From positions 930,001-994,000 of the forward strand of contig NZ_CP027226.1 in assembly GCF_002998295.1 (NCBI RefSeq): 64,000 nt of DNA. Direction: 5' to 3'. The DNA comes from Fastidiosipila sanguinis (GTDB lineage Bacteria; Bacillota; Clostridia; Saccharofermentanales; Fastidiosipilaceae). The position numbers were made by a program, and so were the translations under genes. Shown here in pieces: positions 34,648-44,694 of this stretch (position 1 is its first letter; every line of letters starts with the position of its first letter). Under the pieces are notes generated by a model. That model was not told the origin of the DNA. It searched no databases and was given only the letters and a program-made list of their open reading frames with translations.

Positions 34648-34762
34648 AACTGCCAAGATTTGACGTTTTCAACTGCCAAGATTTGGCATTTCCGACTGCC
34701 AAGATTTGACGTTTTCAACTGCCAAGATTTGACATTTCTAACTCCCAAGATTTGATATTTTT
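34648..34762. repeat. Five tandem 23-bp repeats
   Basis: Units start at 34648, 34671, 34694, 34717 and 34740. Each has the core AACTGCCAAGATTTGA (small variations) plus a 7-base tail of the type CGTTTTC. There are no spacers, so it is not CRISPR. It fills much of the 330-bp gap between the hsdM fragment and the lipoprotein gene. Possible roles are protein-binding iterons or a minisatellite. Confidence 0.9.
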
Positions 34763-34834
34763 AATTATCCATCTCGTTAAAAATTTTAATAGCTTTTATT
34801 TTTACCCATTTCAAAAAAAGAATGCAACCTACAC

Positions 34835-35197
34835 CTAATCCCTCTGAGGTCTATCCTTAGAAGGTGTTTTTAATGCTATGAACAGAGCATTATTTATCTG
34901 CGCTGGATAAGTCTCCAAAATTGCTCCATCATAATATACATAGACAACATCACCAATGAAGAAATCTGTCATGCTATCTTTATTCTTGATGTCCAAAGAT
35001 ACTAAGTATTTACCGGTTTCATTCTCTATCAGAATTGTATTTTCATTAATTTCTTCCACAATACCTTCAATCTTTGGCTTATTATCAATAATATAATTTG
35101 CACTATTTCTATCACAAGCAGACAGTAATAAAACAAAAAATGATAAAACTAATACCAATGAAACTCTCTTTATCGTTTTCGGTCTCTTCAGATTCAT
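34835..35197 (-). CDS. DUF3221-like lipoprotein
   Basis: This 120-aa protein starts at MNLKRPKTIKRVSLVLVLSF, chosen for GGAGGTG 6 bases upstream (35197). The signal ends in the lipobox LLLSACDRN, giving a surface lipoprotein. The mature part is beta-rich (KIEGIVEEINENTILIENET, VSLDIKNKDSMTDFFIGDVV), like YobA/DUF3221 OB-fold domains. It is coded 66 bases downstream of the acetyltransferase gene on the same strand. Function is unknown. Confidence 0.72.
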   Translation of the reverse strand: MNLKRPKTIKRVSLVLVLSFFVLLLSACDRNSANYIIDNKPKIEGIVEEINENTILIENETGKYLVSLDIKNKDSMTDFFIGDVVYVYYDGAILETYPAQINNALFIALKTPSKDRPQRD

Positions 35198-35263
35198 TCC
35201 TACACCTCCATACAACAAATAGTACATAAGATATCTACCTATCTTCCGCACCAACAATATGAA

Positions 35264-35800
35264 CTACAAGCTTATCCAATACCTCTCTATATTAGCTTTG
35301 CGACTAGGCTCATAAACAGTCGTTTCATAGATTCCACCATTCTTTTTAATAACTTTCCTACTAGCTTCATTATCTTCTAGGCAAGTTACTAGAACCTTAT
35401 TTAATCCGAGCTCCTTACAGTAAGGCAAAATCAATCCTAGCATTTCTGTGGCATAACCTTTTCTGCGTTCTGAAGGTCTGACAGAGTAACCTATATGACC
35501 TCCAAATTTCTCGAGAAAATCATTAAAATAATGACGGACTTGAATTACTCCTACAAGCTTATTATCAGCTTCTCTAACGCATATAAATTGAGTTGCTGGC
35601 ACATATCCATCTGGACAAGTTTCAGCACTAGTTAAACTCTCAATTTCTTCAAGCCATTCGTTAGTTGTTTCACAGCTGATTAATTCCCCACAACCATCCA
35701 TGCTTCCACCATGCTCCAAAAACTCTTCTCTAAAGGCCATTATCTCCTGATCATAATCTAAGGATGGTTTAAGTAATTTCACTTTCTCACTCTTGCTCAT
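35264..35800 (-). CDS. GNAT family N-acetyltransferase
   Basis: The product is 178 aa. The acetyl-CoA binding segment is VRPSERRKGYATEMLGLILP (about residues 107-126), preceded by strand GGHIGYSV and followed by VLVTCLEDNEASRKVIKKNG. The layout is that of the YjdJ/RimJ-like GNAT group. The acceptor substrate cannot be told from the sequence. Confidence 0.88.
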   Translation of the reverse strand: MSKSEKVKLLKPSLDYDQEIMAFREEFLEHGGSMDGCGELISCETTNEWLEEIESLTSAETCPDGYVPATQFICVREADNKLVGVIQVRHYFNDFLEKFGGHIGYSVRPSERRKGYATEMLGLILPYCKELGLNKVLVTCLEDNEASRKVIKKNGGIYETTVYEPSRKANIERYWISL

Positions 35801-35879
35801 AAAATTTACCTATCTTTCTAAATATCTTTTTTTTGCGCAATTTCGTTGATTATCTCTATACCTATATTATAACTCAATA

Positions 35880-35914
35880 AAAAACCTCTCTACTGAATTT
35901 CAGTAAAGAGGTTC
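35880..35914 (-). terminator. Terminator after the 89-aa gene
   Basis: AACCTCT...TACTGAA pairs with TTCAGTA...AGAGGTT, and on the minus strand the stem is followed by TTTTTTATTG. It ends the short transcript of the gene at 35957-36226. Confidence 0.82.
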
Positions 35915-35956
35915 GATTCACATTAATTTATTTTTTATGCAAATTCCTAATTAAAA

Positions 35957-36226
35957 CTAATTACCTGCACCTGGGAAAATATTACCTAATGCGTCGTTTG
36001 CATTTCCAAGAGCTGCTGCAGCTGCACCTGTACCTAAGTCCAAACCGCTATCCAATTTCTTTTTAATTTCTTCTGCAATTTTTTTAGCATCTTCTTCTGA
36101 AATTGCTTCTTTTACATTATTCTTGATTGTACCAATTGGGTCTTTCAAGAAACCTTCTCTCAATTCATCATTGCTTGCTACAACATTGAATAAATCTTCT
36201 GCTACTTTTTTAATATCTACGCTCAT
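35957..36226 (-). CDS. Small two-part protein with Ala/Gly-rich tail
   Basis: The 89-aa product is not recognised. Residues 1-58 are charged and helical (VASNDELREGFLKDPIGTIK), a pattern that loosely recalls Nif11-type leader peptides. Residues 59-89 switch to LGTGAAAAALGNANDALGNI followed by FPGAGN. It has an AGGAGG site and its own strong terminator, so it is a monocistronic, probably well expressed gene. No modification enzymes are nearby, so a RiPP precursor role is only one possibility. Confidence 0.7.
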   Translation of the reverse strand: MSVDIKKVAEDLFNVVASNDELREGFLKDPIGTIKNNVKEAISEEDAKKIAEEIKKKLDSGLDLGTGAAAAALGNANDALGNIFPGAGN

Positions 36227-36429
36227 AATAGACCTCCTAGTCTAAATATTGGTTAATCTAAATTGATCAACTTAGTATTATTTTAAATCAATTATCTAAT
36301 TTATGTGAAAACATATTGCAAAAAATCTCATATTCATTAAAAAGTTACCAAATTAACACTTTGTATAAATTTTACTAATATGCTTATTTTCTGTTTTTTC
36401 ATCACCTACGTTAAATACAAATTACAACA

Positions 36430-36459
36430 AAGCCGCAGAAGGGATTTCCTCTACGGCTT
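36430..36459 (-). terminator. atp operon terminator
   Basis: AAGCCGCAGAAGG pairs with CCTCTACGGCTT (two mismatches) just after the atpC stop; the minus strand continues into TTGTTG. It lies in the 270-bp gap before the 89-aa gene. Confidence 0.75.
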
Positions 36460-36494
36460 AAACCAAAAACATGTAAATAATTTAAATCATACTC

Positions 36495-38268
<1,774 letters not shown>

Positions 38269-38344
38269 TTAGATCTTTTTTACGCTGTCTAATATTTTTT
38301 AGCATTTTTTAGATCTATATTTATTTATTAAATTCAATATTTAA

Positions 38345-39265
38345 CTACTCATCCCTAGAAGCATTAATAATGTCAATCATCTCTGAGGTAATACGTGCTT
38401 GACGACTCTGATTAAATTTAATCCTCAAGTCTTCCAACAACTCTTCTACGTTCTCTGCAGCCTTTGACATTGCATTCATACGGAATAAGTGTTCGCTTGC
38501 CTTGCTCTCGAGTAGGATCTGCCTAATAAAAGTAGATAAGTATAATTCAAATAACTTCTCTAAAATATCTTCAGCCTGTGGATCAAATTCTGTTATACCA
38601 AAATCCGGATCCCTATCTACTCTGTCTGCTCTTGTCACTTTAGCAATATTCTTCGACTCAAAATCAAAAGAAAATGGCAAATATTTCTCACACTCAACTT
38701 CTTGTTTGCTAGCAGAATAGAATCTAAAACTTAATATATAAATTTCATCTAATTCTCCTGACAAATAATAATCCAATAGTTGAGTATTAATTTTTTCGGA
38801 GTCTGCTTCAGTTGGAAAATCTGCTACATCATGTATTTCTAAAGTCAAATGACCTTTTTTCTTCAATACTTTTTCTACTCTTTTTCCTACTGGCAAAAAG
38901 AAAACTTCCTTACCAGACTCTTTTTTATCCGAATATACTTCATTAATTTTATTCTCTATGAGATTGTTATAATTACCAGCTAAACCACGATCAGAGCCCA
39001 GGACAAGTACCCCTATTTTTTTGATATCTGCATGAGAGGTAATAATATCTTGCATCTTTTCGCTTATATTCATTTCAGACTTTTGCACCTTGAGCAAATC
39101 TTCCATAAACACTCGCACCAGATCCATGAAACCTTTACTTCTTAGAGCTTGACCCTGAATCTTCTTCAGCTTAGCTCCAGCAGCAGCTTTCATAGCACTA
39201 GTAGTATGCAATGTACTCTGCATGCTCTTTATACGATTTCTAATACTGCGATAATTTTCTTTCAT
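38345..39265 (-). CDS. atpG: F-ATPase gamma subunit
   Basis: This central rotor shaft is 306 aa. N-terminal helix: IRNRIKSMQSTLHTTSAMKA. C-terminal helix: EHLFRMNAMSKAAENVEELL, followed by KFNQSRQARITSEMIDIINA. The middle Rossmann-like part includes VLVLGSDRGLAGNYN. Length and both terminal signatures are normal. Confidence 0.95.
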   Translation of the reverse strand: MKENYRSIRNRIKSMQSTLHTTSAMKAAAGAKLKKIQGQALRSKGFMDLVRVFMEDLLKVQKSEMNISEKMQDIITSHADIKKIGVLVLGSDRGLAGNYNNLIENKINEVYSDKKESGKEVFFLPVGKRVEKVLKKKGHLTLEIHDVADFPTEADSEKINTQLLDYYLSGELDEIYILSFRFYSASKQEVECEKYLPFSFDFESKNIAKVTRADRVDRDPDFGITEFDPQAEDILEKLFELYLSTFIRQILLESKASEHLFRMNAMSKAAENVEELLEDLRIKFNQSRQARITSEMIDIINASRDE

Positions 39266-39310
39266 AAATTACCTCATATAGTCTTTGACAAAATACCAAT
39301 TAGCTAATTA

Positions 39311-40951
39311 TTAATTTTCTATTTGATATCTTATTCTTTCAAAAATCTGATCTAGTGCTGATTTCACTTCAATTTGAAGATCGTCCACTATCTTTTCGCC
39401 TGAGTTTATTCTTTGGCACATCTCTTTGAACTCTGTATTTAAGATCTCTCTAAGCATTTTTGTAACTGTGGAAATTTCTGTTTGTTCAAAATCATCCAAG
39501 TACTTATTCTGTGCTGCATAAATCATAATTACTTGTTCTGCAACAGAGAAAACTTGGTGTGGTTTTTGTACCAGAGTTTGCATGAGTATATCACCCATCT
39601 TCAGGTTTCTAGTTGTATCAGCATCCAGGTCTGAACCAAAATTAGCGAATTCTTTTAACTCTCTATACTGAGCTAATTTCATTCTCAATTGACCTGCGAC
39701 TTGCTTCATTGGTTTCAATTGTGCTGAACCACCAACCCTGGAAACAGAGGTTCCTGCGTTAACAGCAGGTCTTTGGCCATCTTTAAACATATCCCCATCT
39801 AAGAAAATCTGTCCATCTGTAATTGAAATAACATTTGTTGGAATATATGCAGATACGTCACCATACTGTGTTTCTATGATTGGAAGAGCAGTCATTGAAC
39901 CTCCGCCAACACTATCGTTTAAACATGCAGCTCGTTCTAGCAATCTTGAATGGAGATAGAAAACATCTCCTGGATACGCTTCTCGACCTGGTGGTCTTCT
40001 AAGTAGCAAAGACAGTTCTCTATAAGCAACAGCGTGTTTACTCAAATCATCATAGATGATCAAGACATCCCTGCCTGAGTACATAAAGTACTCACCCATA
40101 GCACAAGCTGCATATGGAGCTATATATTGCATTGCTGTTGGATCACCAGCTGCAGCCATAACAATAAATGTATAATCCATTGCGCCATTTTCTTCTAAGG
40201 TTTCATAAACTGCTTTAACTGATGATTCTTTTTGACCTATAGCTACATAAATACAAATTACATTTTTATCTTTTTGATTGATGATTGTATCAATTGCTAT
40301 TGTAGTCTTGCCTGTCTTACGATCACCAATGATCAACTCTCTTTGTCCTCTACCTATAGGAACTAATGCATCTATAGCAATAATTCCAGTTTGCATAGGA
40401 CGCTTGACCTCTTTTCTATCCATAACACCTGGAGCAGGAGACTCGACATTTCTAAATTCTTTTAATTCTAACTCTGCTTTACCGTCTAAGCTTCTTCCTA
40501 GAGGATTCAAGACCCTACCTAACAACTCTTCTCCAACAGGTACTTCGAGCAAACGACCGGTTCTCTTTACTTTACTTCCAGCTGTAATTTGCAAATAATC
40601 TCCTGGAATAACAACACCAACTGTGTCTTTGTTTAAGTTAAGCGCTATTCCTAGTGTACCGTCAGAGAATTTCAAAATTTCATTTAGCATACAATCTTGT
40701 AGACCAGATACTATAACAATCCCATCTCCCAGACTAAGTACTGTACCCGTTTCTTCAAAATTTTGCATGATATCAGTATTTTTTTTGTAGGATTTTATTT
40801 TTCCTAATACGTCTGTAAACCTACTTTCACGTGAGAGGGTTTCTTCATCTTTATTCATATAAGAAAACTCTGACAGGTCTTGAGATTTATTCTTACTATC
40901 TTCAATTATATTTTCAAATTCTGAACCTGTTTTATTTGCATTTTCACGCAT
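39311..40951 (-). CDS. atpA: F-ATPase alpha subunit
   Basis: The product is 546 aa, with an N-terminal extension of about 55 residues before the usual [12 protein letters not shown]-like strand ([20 protein letters not shown]). The P-loop is [20 protein letters not shown], and [20 protein letters not shown] and [20 protein letters not shown] mark the nucleotide domain. The extension is Ser/Glu/Lys-rich and unusual; elsewhere this N-terminus binds delta, which is also odd in this operon. Confidence 0.96.
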   Translation of the reverse strand: MRENANKTGSEFENIIEDSKNKSQDLSEFSYMNKDEETLSRESRFTDVLGKIKSYKKNTDIMQNFEETGTVLSLGDGIVIVSGLQDCMLNEILKFSDGTLGIALNLNKDTVGVVIPGDYLQITAGSKVKRTGRLLEVPVGEELLGRVLNPLGRSLDGKAELELKEFRNVESPAPGVMDRKEVKRPMQTGIIAIDALVPIGRGQRELIIGDRKTGKTTIAIDTIINQKDKNVICIYVAIGQKESSVKAVYETLEENGAMDYTFIVMAAAGDPTAMQYIAPYAACAMGEYFMYSGRDVLIIYDDLSKHAVAYRELSLLLRRPPGREAYPGDVFYLHSRLLERAACLNDSVGGGSMTALPIIETQYGDVSAYIPTNVISITDGQIFLDGDMFKDGQRPAVNAGTSVSRVGGSAQLKPMKQVAGQLRMKLAQYRELKEFANFGSDLDADTTRNLKMGDILMQTLVQKPHQVFSVAEQVIMIYAAQNKYLDDFEQTEISTVTKMLREILNTEFKEMCQRINSGEKIVDDLQIEVKSALDQIFERIRYQIEN

Positions 40952-40965
40952 AATTCACCTCGCAC

Positions 40966-41229
40966 CTATTTGTACTGAGAGTCTGCAAAAGCTTCTTTAA
41001 ATAAATCTTGCATATATTTACGATAACTAGAATCCAAGATAAAGTCTGCACTATTTATAATTACTCCACTTATTATGTCTGGATCAACTTTATAGAAAAA
41101 CTCTAATTCCTTGTATGGTAACTTTGCTATCATAACTTTTTCCAATCTATTCTTCTGGTCTTGGGTAAAAGCAACTGCAGAGACAATTTCAACTTGATCA
41201 ATAAAAATATCTTTATTCTCTTCTATCAT
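40966..41229 (-). CDS. atpH: F-ATPase delta subunit, short form
   Basis: The 87-aa product starts at MIEENKDIFIDQVEIVSAVA; GGGGGA seven bases upstream favours the second ATG. It contains only the C-terminal OSCP domain: AFTQDQKNRLEKVMIAKL and DPDIISGVIINSADFILDSS. Normal delta has about 175-180 aa with an N-terminal helix bundle that caps alpha. Only about 17 bases separate it from the atpF stop, so no N-terminal half is hidden by a frameshift. Confidence 0.85.
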   Translation of the reverse strand: MIEENKDIFIDQVEIVSAVAFTQDQKNRLEKVMIAKLPYKELEFFYKVDPDIISGVIINSADFILDSSYRKYMQDLFKEAFADSQYK

Positions 41230-41246
41230 TGTCATTCCCCCATACC

Positions 41247-41759
41247 CTAGTCCTTATTATTTATCTTTGAAATACTACTTTCTTCCAAAGACTCCAGGAA
41301 AAGATCTATAGAATTACTTTTTTCTTCTTCTGACAGTGCTCTATTGATTACTTTCTCTGCAAGACTAGTAGATAATTCAACAAAATCATCTTGGAATTGT
41401 TTAGCTGTATAAATACGCTCTTTTCTCAATTCCTCCAAAACTTCAGCTTCCTTCTTCTTTAAGTCTGCATTTATTTCGTCTAACTTCTCTTGGCGATATT
41501 TTTCAGCTGCTTTATTTATTTCAGCTTCATTATCTTTTTTTCTTAGATTAAAGCACTCTTCAAAATCTTTGTATTCACTCTGTAACTCTGTTAATTTTTT
41601 CTTTTCTTCATTAATCTTTTTATTTATGTCTTCTACTGAATCTTGTCTTTCTTGAATAGCTTTAACCAATGGTTTAAATAAGAACTTGGCTAATATAAAA
41701 ACAACAATTAGAAAGTTGATTACTACTATTGGTATATATTGCGGTTCTATATGTAACAT
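41247..41759 (-). CDS. atpF: F-ATPase b subunit
   Basis: The product is 170 aa. One N-terminal membrane helix (IPIVVINFLIVVFILAKFLF) is followed by a long charged coiled coil that forms the peripheral stalk. It ends in a short acidic tail without any OSCP-like domain, so the missing half of delta is not fused here. Confidence 0.93.
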   Translation of the reverse strand: MLHIEPQYIPIVVINFLIVVFILAKFLFKPLVKAIQERQDSVEDINKKINEEKKKLTELQSEYKDFEECFNLRKKDNEAEINKAAEKYRQEKLDEINADLKKKEAEVLEELRKERIYTAKQFQDDFVELSTSLAEKVINRALSEEEKSNSIDLFLESLEESSISKINNKD

Positions 41760-41798
41760 ACGAAACTCCTTTCAGACTTCACTAATTGTCAGCAAAAT

Positions 41799-42032
41799 CT
41801 ATGATATATTTCCAATTAGCATGAAACTAATCAACAAACCATATATTGTCAAAGCTTCCATAAATGCTAAAGCTAAAATTAGCATAGTTCTAACATCACT
41901 AGCTTTTTCTGGTTGTCTTGCAATAGTGTCAAACGCTTGCTTAGCGGTAATTGCTTGAGCTATTGCTGGAGTTAATATAGATAATGACATTGTTATAGCT
42001 GTACTTATTGCAAAAATTGCATTCTCACTCAT
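41799..42032 (-). CDS. atpE: F-ATPase c subunit (rotor ring)
   Basis: This 77-aa helical hairpin starts at MSENAIFAISTAITMSLSIL; AAAGGA upstream favours this start. Helix 1 has TPAIAQAITAKQA and the loop is ARQPE. Helix 2 has FMEALTIYGLL with the ion-carrying Glu at about residue 59. The usual Gly repeat of helix 1 is replaced by Ala. A Gln at residue 26 matches the Na+ ligand position of Ilyobacter c, but the Ser-Thr pair after Glu is absent. Confidence 0.93.
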   Translation of the reverse strand: MSENAIFAISTAITMSLSILTPAIAQAITAKQAFDTIARQPEKASDVRTMLILALAFMEALTIYGLLISFMLIGNIS

Positions 42033-42086
42033 ATTGATTCCTTTCACTTATGTCGGTAATTACTTAAACATAAGTTTCAATTTTTA

Positions 42087-42755
42087 TTATTCTTCTGATG
42101 TGGCCCCACTGATATAAATTGAGGTCAAGACTGTAAAAATAAATGCTTGTAATGCTCCAAAGAACACACTAATAAAATAAAATGGTATTGGTGCAATCCA
42201 AGGCATAATATTGTAAACTGCTGCTATTAAAATTTCTTCTGCAATAATACTACCGAATAACCTTAAACCTAATGAAACTGGTTTTGTCACTTCATCAATA
42301 ATATTCAGTGGTAAAACTATTGCATATGGTTCGATAAAACTTCTTAAAAAAGCTTTTGTTCCTTTAGCTTTGATAGCAAATGTAATAGTCATAATCAAAG
42401 CTGATATTCCTAAGCTTAGTGTAACTGTAAGTGTTGATGTTGGAGCTGTAAATTGAGAGAACGTTCCTGCTCCTGGAACCATTCCAGAATAGTTAGCTAC
42501 TATGATAAATAAAAACATGGAAGCTAAGTAAGGCGTATATTTCAACATCTTTTTACGACTACCCATAATGTCTTCTACAAGGTTCATCAACATTTCGGTA
42601 CCCATTTCAGCAACGGCTTGAGCTTTTCCAATTCCATATACTGTAATTTTTCTACCAATTAACCATGCAACGATGATTAAGATAATAGAAATTACTACCA
42701 TTGTAGTTATGTAGCCTGGAATATTAATAGTAAGAATTAAGTTGGTAAAATCCAT
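42087..42755 (-). CDS. atpB: F-ATPase a subunit
   Basis: This 222-aa membrane protein has five or six helices. The essential Arg lies in SLGLRLFGSIIAEEI, next to the c-ring. GALQAFIFTVLTSIYISGAT is the typical last helix. It forms the ion half-channels with subunit c. Its start touches the atpI-like stop. Confidence 0.95.
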   Translation of the reverse strand: MDFTNLILTINIPGYITTMVVISIILIIVAWLIGRKITVYGIGKAQAVAEMGTEMLMNLVEDIMGSRKKMLKYTPYLASMFLFIIVANYSGMVPGAGTFSQFTAPTSTLTVTLSLGISALIMTITFAIKAKGTKAFLRSFIEPYAIVLPLNIIDEVTKPVSLGLRLFGSIIAEEILIAAVYNIMPWIAPIPFYFISVFFGALQAFIFTVLTSIYISGATSEE

Positions 42756-42982
42756 TAATTTTCCACCTCCACACTAACTTCATCCATACTCGAACTTGAT
42801 AAATCTTTTTTCACCAAACGCAAATAATAAATCATCTGCAATTTGCTACTTAAAATAACACCTGCACCTACTCCCAGAATGGATAATTTATCCTCTCGTA
42901 ATACAAATAAAACTATAACTAATACCAACAATCTAACGAATGTTTGTGTAATTCTGTAGACTAAGTTCTTTTCAATTATCAA
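42755..42982 (-). CDS. Short AtpI-like membrane protein
   Basis: This 75-aa protein has two hydrophobic segments (LLVLVIVLFVLREDKLS and LGVGAGVILSSKLQMIYYL), at the head of the atp operon, where AtpI normally lies. AtpI is usually longer (about 120 aa) and helps c-ring assembly. Translation would begin at a TTG with a weak GAGA site. Confidence 0.65.
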   Translation of the reverse strand: MIIEKNLVYRITQTFVRLLVLVIVLFVLREDKLSILGVGAGVILSSKLQMIYYLRLVKKDLSSSSMDEVSVEVEN

Positions 42983-43032
42983 TGTGTATTTTTCTCTATC
43001 ATAGGTGGTTCTATTTTTTGATTTATAAAAAC

Positions 43033-43122
43033 TTAAAAAAGAAATTTAATTATGAAACTTAAAACAGACATGAATGCAAAAGAACCTAAAAAGAATAAGA
43101 AAAATTTAGCTAGTGGATGCAT
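43033..43122 (-). CDS. 29-aa membrane peptide at the head of the atp operon
   Basis: An ATG at 43120-43122, 6 bases after AAGGTAGG, opens MHPLAKFFLFFLGSFAFMSV followed by LSFIIKFLF and stop. It is a single membrane helix flanked by Lys. It lies 50 bases before the AtpI-like gene. It is too short for homology calls, but the site and position suggest a real small gene. Confidence 0.5.
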   Translation of the reverse strand: MHPLAKFFLFFLGSFAFMSVLSFIIKFLF

Positions 43123-43143
43123 AGTGTCCTACCTTATATATAT

Positions 43144-43175
43144 CCACATTGTAGATAAAAATATCTACAATGTGG
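43144..43175 (-). terminator. Terminator of the amidohydrolase gene
   Basis: CCACATTGTAGATA (43144-43157) and TATCTACAATGTGG (43162-43175) form a perfect 14-bp stem after the amidohydrolase stop. The T-run is weak. Confidence 0.7.
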
Positions 43176-43215
43176 TAAAAGAGTTTTGATTATTAGTATG
43201 AAATACTTCTATTCA

Positions 43216-44460
43216 TTAATGAGCTATTTCTTTTCCGCCCTTCATGATAATTTCCATATTTTCAACTGTTAAGTTACGGATGTTTTCCATTGGGTTAGCA
43301 GATAGTACTAGTAAGTCAGCAAATTTACCTGGTTCCAATGTACCTGTAATATCGTCAATTTGTAGCATTTCTGCACCACGTTTTGTAGCACCTTGAATTG
43401 TGTACATGACTGGCAATTTAACTTTTTCTACCCAAGTATATAGCTCACCGATCAATGTTGATCCATAAGGAGTTAAGCTTGAACAGAATGAGTCTGAACC
43501 TGTAACCAATTGAATACCTTTATCAACAGCTTTACGTAGGTTTTCGTAGCAACGTTGTAATTCTTTCTCTGCTACTGTATCACCTTCATATTTATCGTGA
43601 ACTTCTGGAATGTAAGGAGGTTCGTATGTCTTGAACCATTCGCTCAAGAATTGAGCTGTTGGACAGAAGTATGTACCATTCTTCTTCATGTATTCTAGAC
43701 ATTCATCATTTAATGTTTGTCCGTGAATAATTAGGTGAACACCAGCTTTAGCTGAATCTAGAGCTCCGCCGTAACCTTCTGCGTGACTCCATACTGGGAT
43801 TCCTGATAGTTTACCTTCATCAACTGCTGCTTTAATTTCTTCGTATGAGTAGTGTTGTGTTAATTTTTGGTCATATCTCCAGATACCACCACCTGTAGAC
43901 CAAATCTTAATAGCGTCAGCATTTTCACGACATCTTCTTCTAATAGCTTTTCTGATTTCCCAAGGTCCATCAACTCTTTCTGCCCATGGGTGTGACCAGT
44001 TATTATATTCTGATGGAAGTTTGTGTGAGTCACCGTGACCACCTGTACGACATAGACCTAAACCTGTAGCAACAACACGAGGTCCTTCCATAACGCCTTG
44101 TTCAATCATATCTCTAATGTAGATACCGGAACGGCTGATTTCACCACAAGCTGTGATACCTCTTTCCAAACAGTCATGAGCTTGTTGTACAGCAACAACA
44201 GTTTTTTGAATTGGATGTTCTAGTACCCAATCTGTATCGTCATCAGTTTGGTTTCCTGAGAAGTGCAAGTGAGAGTCGATTAAACCTGGCATAATTGTTT
44301 TGCCTGTTAAATCTTTGGTCTCATATGAGCTATCAAAATCTTTTTTAGCTCCTGCATACTCTATTTTACCTTCTTCGTCGATTAGGACTAAAGAATTTTC
44401 TATAGCATCATCGCTATAACCGTCTATCAATGTTGCGTTTACTAATGCAAGTTTTTTCAT
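43216..44460 (-). CDS. Amidohydrolase (imidazolonepropionase/prolidase-like)
   Basis: The product is 414 aa. Metal ligands are visible: GLIDSHLHFSGN (HxH, about residue 62), a candidate bridging Lys in DAIKIWSTGGG, VWSHAEGYGG and LIIHGQ (His), and VTGSDSF (Asp). This is the layout of imidazolonepropionase-like cyclic amidohydrolases that cut amide or dipeptide bonds. It is followed in genome order by an amino-acid permease on the same strand, so the two probably serve uptake and breakdown of one amino acid or peptide compound. The substrate is not evident. Confidence 0.88.
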   Translation of the reverse strand: MKKLALVNATLIDGYSDDAIENSLVLIDEEGKIEYAGAKKDFDSSYETKDLTGKTIMPGLIDSHLHFSGNQTDDDTDWVLEHPIQKTVVAVQQAHDCLERGITACGEISRSGIYIRDMIEQGVMEGPRVVATGLGLCRTGGHGDSHKLPSEYNNWSHPWAERVDGPWEIRKAIRRRCRENADAIKIWSTGGGIWRYDQKLTQHYSYEEIKAAVDEGKLSGIPVWSHAEGYGGALDSAKAGVHLIIHGQTLNDECLEYMKKNGTYFCPTAQFLSEWFKTYEPPYIPEVHDKYEGDTVAEKELQRCYENLRKAVDKGIQLVTGSDSFCSSLTPYGSTLIGELYTWVEKVKLPVMYTIQGATKRGAEMLQIDDITGTLEPGKFADLLVLSANPMENIRNLTVENMEIIMKGGKEIAH

Positions 44461-44694
44461 AATAATTCCCTCCTATTATTTTTAACTTTTTGCATTTTTT
44501 GTTAATAACTTTGTTTCTTTGTTATAAGTTATTTTCTTTGTTATTTTGTTATAAGTCTTGCCCTATAACCTGGTTAAACTTTTCTTACCGTTTAACTTCT
44601 AATTCTTTATATAAACTAATTTTCATTAATCTATGATTGGCTTCTTGTAATTAGAATCGACAGTAATAACTCTCTTTTTTTATTGCTTATACTT

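Noticed and set aside
34648-34762. Possible CRISPR array
   Set aside because: The 23-bp units are directly adjacent with no spacers, and no cas genes are present.
40966-41246. Frameshifted full-length atpH
   Set aside because: Only about 17 bases lie between atpF and the short atpH frame, so there is no room for a missing N-terminal half.
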